A DNA stretch of 64,000 nucleotides from Plumapathes pennacea. Its lineage: Eukaryota > Cnidaria > Anthozoa > Antipatharia > Myriopathidae. Each line of letters begins with the position of its first letter. The stretch's first letter is position 1. The stretch covers positions 14,140,667 through 14,204,666 of the forward strand of contig OZ038465.1 of assembly GCA_964036295.1 (NCBI GenBank), read 5' to 3'. The notes beneath the pieces are model-generated. The model saw nothing but the letters and a program-made list of their open reading frames with translations, had not been told where the DNA came from and did no database searches. Of the stretch, positions 63,174 through 64,000 are shown piece by piece. A program made the position numbers and the translations under genes.

Positions 63174-64000
63174 CCTCTCTGTCAAATTATCCTCAGACGG
63201 CGATCTCACCCCGATCTCATGATATGATTGCAGGTCGAAGCCAGCTCTCTAACATTGGACTACATCAACATCACTGTAGAACCTTTTGCCATGCTCTCTA
63301 GTAACTCTCTGGCCATTCGTAGCCTTGGAGACCGTTACTATGGTGATGGCTGGGGCGATAGATCTGGGGCATCTGGTGCAGGACATGGTGGACATGGCGG
63401 CAGGGGAGGCGGCCAATCACGAGTTGGCGTATCGTACGGGAACCACAATAGACCGAGTATGACTGGCAGCACAGGAGGAGCGACTGTATTTCCGTTTGAA
63501 GGGGGACCGGGTGGGGGCTACTTTAAGATCATTGCCCACGATACACTCGTCGTAGATGGCACCATTTCTGCTCGTGGGGGTGACGGTGTGGCAACTCGAA
63601 GCGGAGGGGGTAGTGGAGGTGGCATTTTGGGGTACTGCTCAAGAATTCACGGTGATGGAGAGATGGATGTGAGTGGCGGTAATGGCGACAGCTCTACTGG
63701 GTACTACGGAGGTGGCGGAGGGGCTGGTCGGATAACCCTGTACTACAGAGAGAACCATTTTCTAGGAAAATTTCTGGCCACTGGAGGAACAAGCTCTTAC
63801 GAACCTGGGGGTCCTGGTACTGTGTATCTGGAAAACGTTCCAGGAAATAACGCCACATACGGACACGATCGCATTGATCTAGTGGCTCACGCTGAGAGAG
63901 ACACCGAAGCGAACCTGCCTATTAACGGCACAAAGTGGGTTCAGAACCGGACGCTCTACATCAACGCCATGGGGAGAATACCGAGGGATCCTGCTGCGAA
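34072..64000 (+). CDS. giant secreted modular glycine-rich protein (over 5,300 aa, 3' end outside window)
   Basis: Thirty-two exons keep one frame: 34072-34834, 36361-36542, 37024-37158, 37597-37756, 38005-38046, 38329-38435, 38547-38586, 38891-40773, 41102-41401, 41826-41865, 42033-42692, 43147-43356, 43640-43905, 44001-44203, 44886-45074, 45245-45544, 46243-46596, 46807-47699, 48514-48699, 49204-49474, 49871-53456, 54143-54805, 55248-55453, 56380-56707, 57064-57255, 57915-58227, 58629-59723, 59974-61013, 61750-61917, 62500-62668, 62732-62982, 63234 onward. Residues about 17-33 form a signal-peptide core (TLLLFFLFLGAATLSEA). The rest is about eleven modules of roughly 400 aa. In order each shows GAGHGGxGGRG, YGxLYEPxxFGS, LxIDGxVSANG, GGGSGGSxW, GGGGAGGRIAVYF, GGPGTxFLY, AWLLPxSG, FEELQIYGGAHLA, MIGDRTGxIHVG, LGLAPxTEVHGV, LFVEGGG and ENITIDDGG. 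Many N-x-S/T sites suggest an extracellular glycoprotein, and strand periodicity suggests stacked beta-helix units. Domains inserted in modules 1, 8 and 10 are listed separately. From memory, glycine-rich plant proteins such as Arabidopsis At5g11700 share the GGGGSGGSI/GGGGGGR pattern. Function is unknown; an adhesive or matrix role is inferred. Confidence 0.85.
36361..37756 (+). other. F5/8 type C (discoidin) domain, exons 2-4 of the giant gene
   Basis: Residues about 255-413 read VGVEAGSVVPTASSHKVVRG, then GWVPSSSSIGEYLQ, VKFSQAKYVTGVATQGRYGG, VTSYYLKYLDPYQTPDNWID, ENGEKKLFTGN, GVRFYPQAWSSEIGLRVEVY. This is the classic discoidin order ending R-x-E-x-Y-G. The usual N-terminal disulfide cysteine is absent. 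The domain interrupts module 1 between GRTRTHGGKTG and the GGPGTVYI motif, a point where other modules have no insertion. Such domains bind glycans or phospholipids. Ligand unknown. Confidence 0.88.
36675..36807. mobile_element. MITE, CAGCAGAACCCCGC ends
   Basis: In giant-gene intron 2. The left CAGCAGAACCCCGCTGTCTC and the reverse-complemented right CAGTAGAACCCCGCTATCTC match over about 24 bp. These ends resemble pogo/Tigger-type elements. Length 133 bp. Confidence 0.75.
37874..37971 (+). other. possible alternative exon encoding a transmembrane anchor
   Basis: After an AG at 37872-37873, the frame inherited from exon 4 reads VLAVLVIVGLYFGY, then the basic stretch RKYRK, about 13 more residues and a TGA at 37969-37971. 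AATAAA follows at 38053-38058. Used as a last exon it would give a protein of about 445 aa: signal peptide, glycine-rich module, discoidin domain, one membrane span and a short tail. A strong donor (CC|GTAAGT at 37916) also makes a 42-nt, phase-matched internal exon possible. Not proven transcribed. Confidence 0.4.
38005..38046 (+). other. 42-nt cassette exon of the giant gene
   Basis: Exon 5 adds EPSSKPGCDYTLPQ and has phase 1 at both ends, so exons 4 and 6 join in frame with or without it. Its donor is GTCAGA, weaker than its neighbours' donors. Inclusion may therefore be variable. Confidence 0.4.
38106..38205. repeat. GT-rich simple repeat (GTGCGT/GTGAAC)
   Basis: Imperfect 6-bp units of GTGCGT and GTGAAC in giant-gene intron 5. 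Open frames here on both strands come only from the repeat. Confidence 0.9.
40860..41005 (-). repeat. 89-bp minisatellite, about two inverted units
   Basis: In the intron after exon 8. Units contain AGTGTGACCACTCAAATGAA and CAGTGTTCACTTCCAACTCC. They are the reverse complement of the repeat at 44414-44645. Confidence 0.75.
42746..43096. mobile_element. two tandem TA-flanked pogo/Tigger-like MITEs
   Basis: Elements at 42746-42934 and 42937-43096 share the ends CAGTCAACTCTCTCTAAGGC (or CAGTGAACTC) and repeated GTCCGCCTTAGAGAGG. TA lies at 42744-42745, between the two at 42935-42936, and at 43097-43098. A related partial copy lies at about 6408-6550 in the MGRN1-type gene. Giant-gene intron 11. 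Confidence 0.82.
44414..44645 (+). repeat. 89-bp tandem minisatellite, about 2.6 units
   Basis: Units begin AACACTGCTATTAGAATGTA, and each carries GAGTGGTCACACC and CAGTTCAGGAGTTGGAAGTG. The period is 89 bp. It lies in the intron after exon 14 of the giant gene. Confidence 0.85.
46615..46789 (+). repeat. CCTTTCACTCC-ended interspersed repeat, copy in the giant gene
   Basis: Contains CTTTTCAGTCTCCCACCAG, ATATCATACGGTATGG and CTTGGGAGTTAAAGGTTTA. It fills nearly all of the intron between giant-gene exons 17 and 18 (46597-46806). Confidence 0.75.
48224..48360. mobile_element. TA-flanked MITE, CAGTCAAAC ends
   Basis: The left CAGTCAAACTTGTATTTAGC and the reverse-complemented right CAGTCAAACCTCTATTAAGC match. 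TA borders both sides (48222-48223, 48361-48362). Terminal sequence and TA target are typical of pogo/Tigger-derived MITEs. Giant-gene intron 18. Confidence 0.82.
48713..48914 (-). repeat. CCTTTCACTCC-ended interspersed repeat, inverted copy
   Basis: The reverse-complement copy begins TTAACCCTTTTAATCGCAAG and ends GGGAGTGGAAGGGTC, with CTTTACTGTATGATAT inside. It lies in the intron between giant-gene exons 19 and 20. Confidence 0.75.
49871..53456 (+). other. giant-gene exon 21: three module-lengths in one 3.6-kb exon
   Basis: A single uninterrupted exon encodes the second half of module 5, all of modules 6 and 7 and the first part of module 8. Corresponding positions elsewhere are split by introns. 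The acceptor is read after CTAAG at 49870 because this gives SYRAHGGK, aligned with VYEARGGA of the next module. Modules 6 and 7 are the most alike in the protein (both have MIGDRTGTLHV- or MIGDRTGMIHV-type blocks and AENITIDDGGKL-type ends). Confidence 0.85.
53828..53989. mobile_element. foldback MITE with about 50-bp arms
   Basis: In giant-gene intron 21. The left arm TATAGACAATAAACTACTTA onward pairs with the right arm ending AGTAGTTTATTGTTTATATA. A/T ends, length about 162 bp, no coding content. Confidence 0.8.
54540..55453 (+). other. fucolectin-like galactose-binding domain in module 8
   Basis: Exons 22-23 after RVDNKGQ read YTAANGVTVTTSCG, then FALAHLFDETYSAQNCHSF, YTKLSLDLKRSVFINHIRVY, VTTYGGSSYVPV, ATYVYVELQAGQNQRASLTE and LEIF. 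Core strands and the closing YVxVxxxGQNQxxxLTELEIF pattern follow fucolectin/F5-8C-type lectin folds. It is inserted between the LRVDNKGQ and AKTWIAPTSG motifs, a different point from the module 1 domain. Fold call is moderate; ligand unknown. Confidence 0.6.
55943..56186. mobile_element. GGCCCGG-ended MITE, copy 2 (inverted relative to copy 1)
   Basis: Carries GCCCGGTTTTTTCGAAAGCC at the left and GCTTTGAAAAACCGGGCCC at the right, with TAATCCAGGATTA near both ends. Near-full-length match in reverse to 33031-33247. It lies in the intron between exons 23 and 24. Confidence 0.85.
57275..57750 (+). mobile_element. 5'-truncated LINE 3' end with (TTA)n tail
   Basis: A short open frame ends with SLFIKDWNNLPSSVRYATCV and HFRNNFFATLKQLVRS then stop at 57417, the usual C-terminus of CR1/L2-type ORF2 proteins (W-N-x-L-P). 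A 3' UTR of about 240 bp follows and then a (TTA)n tract at 57657-57748. It was inserted in the intron between exons 25 and 26. Confidence 0.8.
60600..61917 (+). other. second fucolectin-like insertion, module 10
   Basis: After VLKVDNGVSV, exons 28-29 read YPYYAVSYTSPSGIVLSTTG, several cysteines, LPLAMFLEYVLIYPTCSSGY, FFVRFYVNGVEI, then VTISLKKKYTFSSLAHLKMF. The insertion point and the phase-0 exon break (K|VT) match those of module 8, so both modules probably descend from one insertion followed by duplication. Confidence 0.55.
61183..61245. repeat. (TTGA)n microsatellite
   Basis: Repeated TTGA/TGGTCGA units in the intron after exon 28. Confidence 0.95.
61460..62135. repeat. two direct copies of a repeat with GCAGTAGGCCTCGCTTTG
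   Basis: GCAGTAGGCCTCGCTTTGAA followed by CTGAGGCAAGAAGCATCTCG occurs near 61520-61562 and 62089-62131. A related version lies near 55718-55765 (TTTCGCATTACACCTCG). A solo TAGCCTG-type right end (GCTGTATTCGCAGGCTA, 61989-62005) precedes the second copy. Giant-gene intron 29. Confidence 0.7.

Overview
The window is eukaryotic and intron-rich. All six recognisable genes are animal genes with GT-AG introns. The gene set (CCDC40, an MGRN1/RNF157-type RING ligase, GRB2, UBE2S, plus lineage-specific secreted proteins), the AT-rich introns and the many short inverted-repeat transposons suggest a cnidarian, most likely an anthozoan such as a stony coral. The species call is inference. Exon joins were made by hand from reading frame, splice sites and family similarity, without transcript data. 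LAYOUT. 1-3787 (minus): first four coding exons of CCDC40, a motile-cilia assembly factor that continues beyond base 1. 3788-3967: 180-bp head-to-head promoter with an RFX X-box-like motif, a CRE and a YY1-like site. 3968-9507 (plus): complete 14-exon MGRN1/RNF157-type E3 ubiquitin ligase. 11674-13711 (plus): unrecognised 480-aa protein in three exons. 14729-17923 (minus): unrecognised 334-aa type I membrane protein in eight exons. 18367-19417 (minus): decayed LINE reverse transcriptase. 20881-25055 (minus): complete GRB2 adaptor in six exons, including a 22-nt microexon. 26653-28811 (minus): complete UBE2S, the K11-chain E2 of the APC/C, whose first coding exon is 9 nt. 28812-34071: mostly non-coding, repeat-rich, with two weak orphan exon candidates. 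34072-64000 (plus): one enormous gene that leaves the window still open. THE GIANT GENE. I assembled 32 exons in a continuous reading frame of more than 5,300 codons. It starts with a signal peptide and then runs through about eleven copies of a roughly 400-aa module. Each module has a glycine-rich half (GSGGS and GGGGAGGRIAVYF-type motifs) and a beta-strand-rich half (HRTL, AWLLP, FEELQIYG, GDRSG.HVG, LFVEGGG motifs). Three modules carry inserted sugar-binding-type domains: an F5/8C (discoidin) domain in module 1 and fucolectin-like domains in modules 8 and 10, at two different insertion points. Three tandem modules sit in one 3.6-kb exon. Just after the F5/8C exons an intron holds a possible alternative last exon encoding a transmembrane segment, a basic tail and a stop, with a nearby AATAAA. 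This could give a short membrane-anchored isoform. The protein is most simply read as a very large secreted or surface adhesive/matrix protein. I know of no assigned function. MOBILE DNA. Introns and spacers hold many MITE-like elements. They include three TAGCCT...AGGCTA elements with 8-9 bp target duplications, a TTAA-flanked 1-kb element, TA-flanked pogo/Tigger-like elements, two copies of a GGCCCGG-ended element, and a family with CCTTTCACTCC ends present in about a dozen full or partial copies. Six G or C homopolymers of 17-28 bases are also present. No tRNA, rRNA or CRISPR array was seen. The genes are ordinary neighbours on a chromosome and do not look like a functional cluster, apart from the CCDC40/MGRN1 head-to-head pair.
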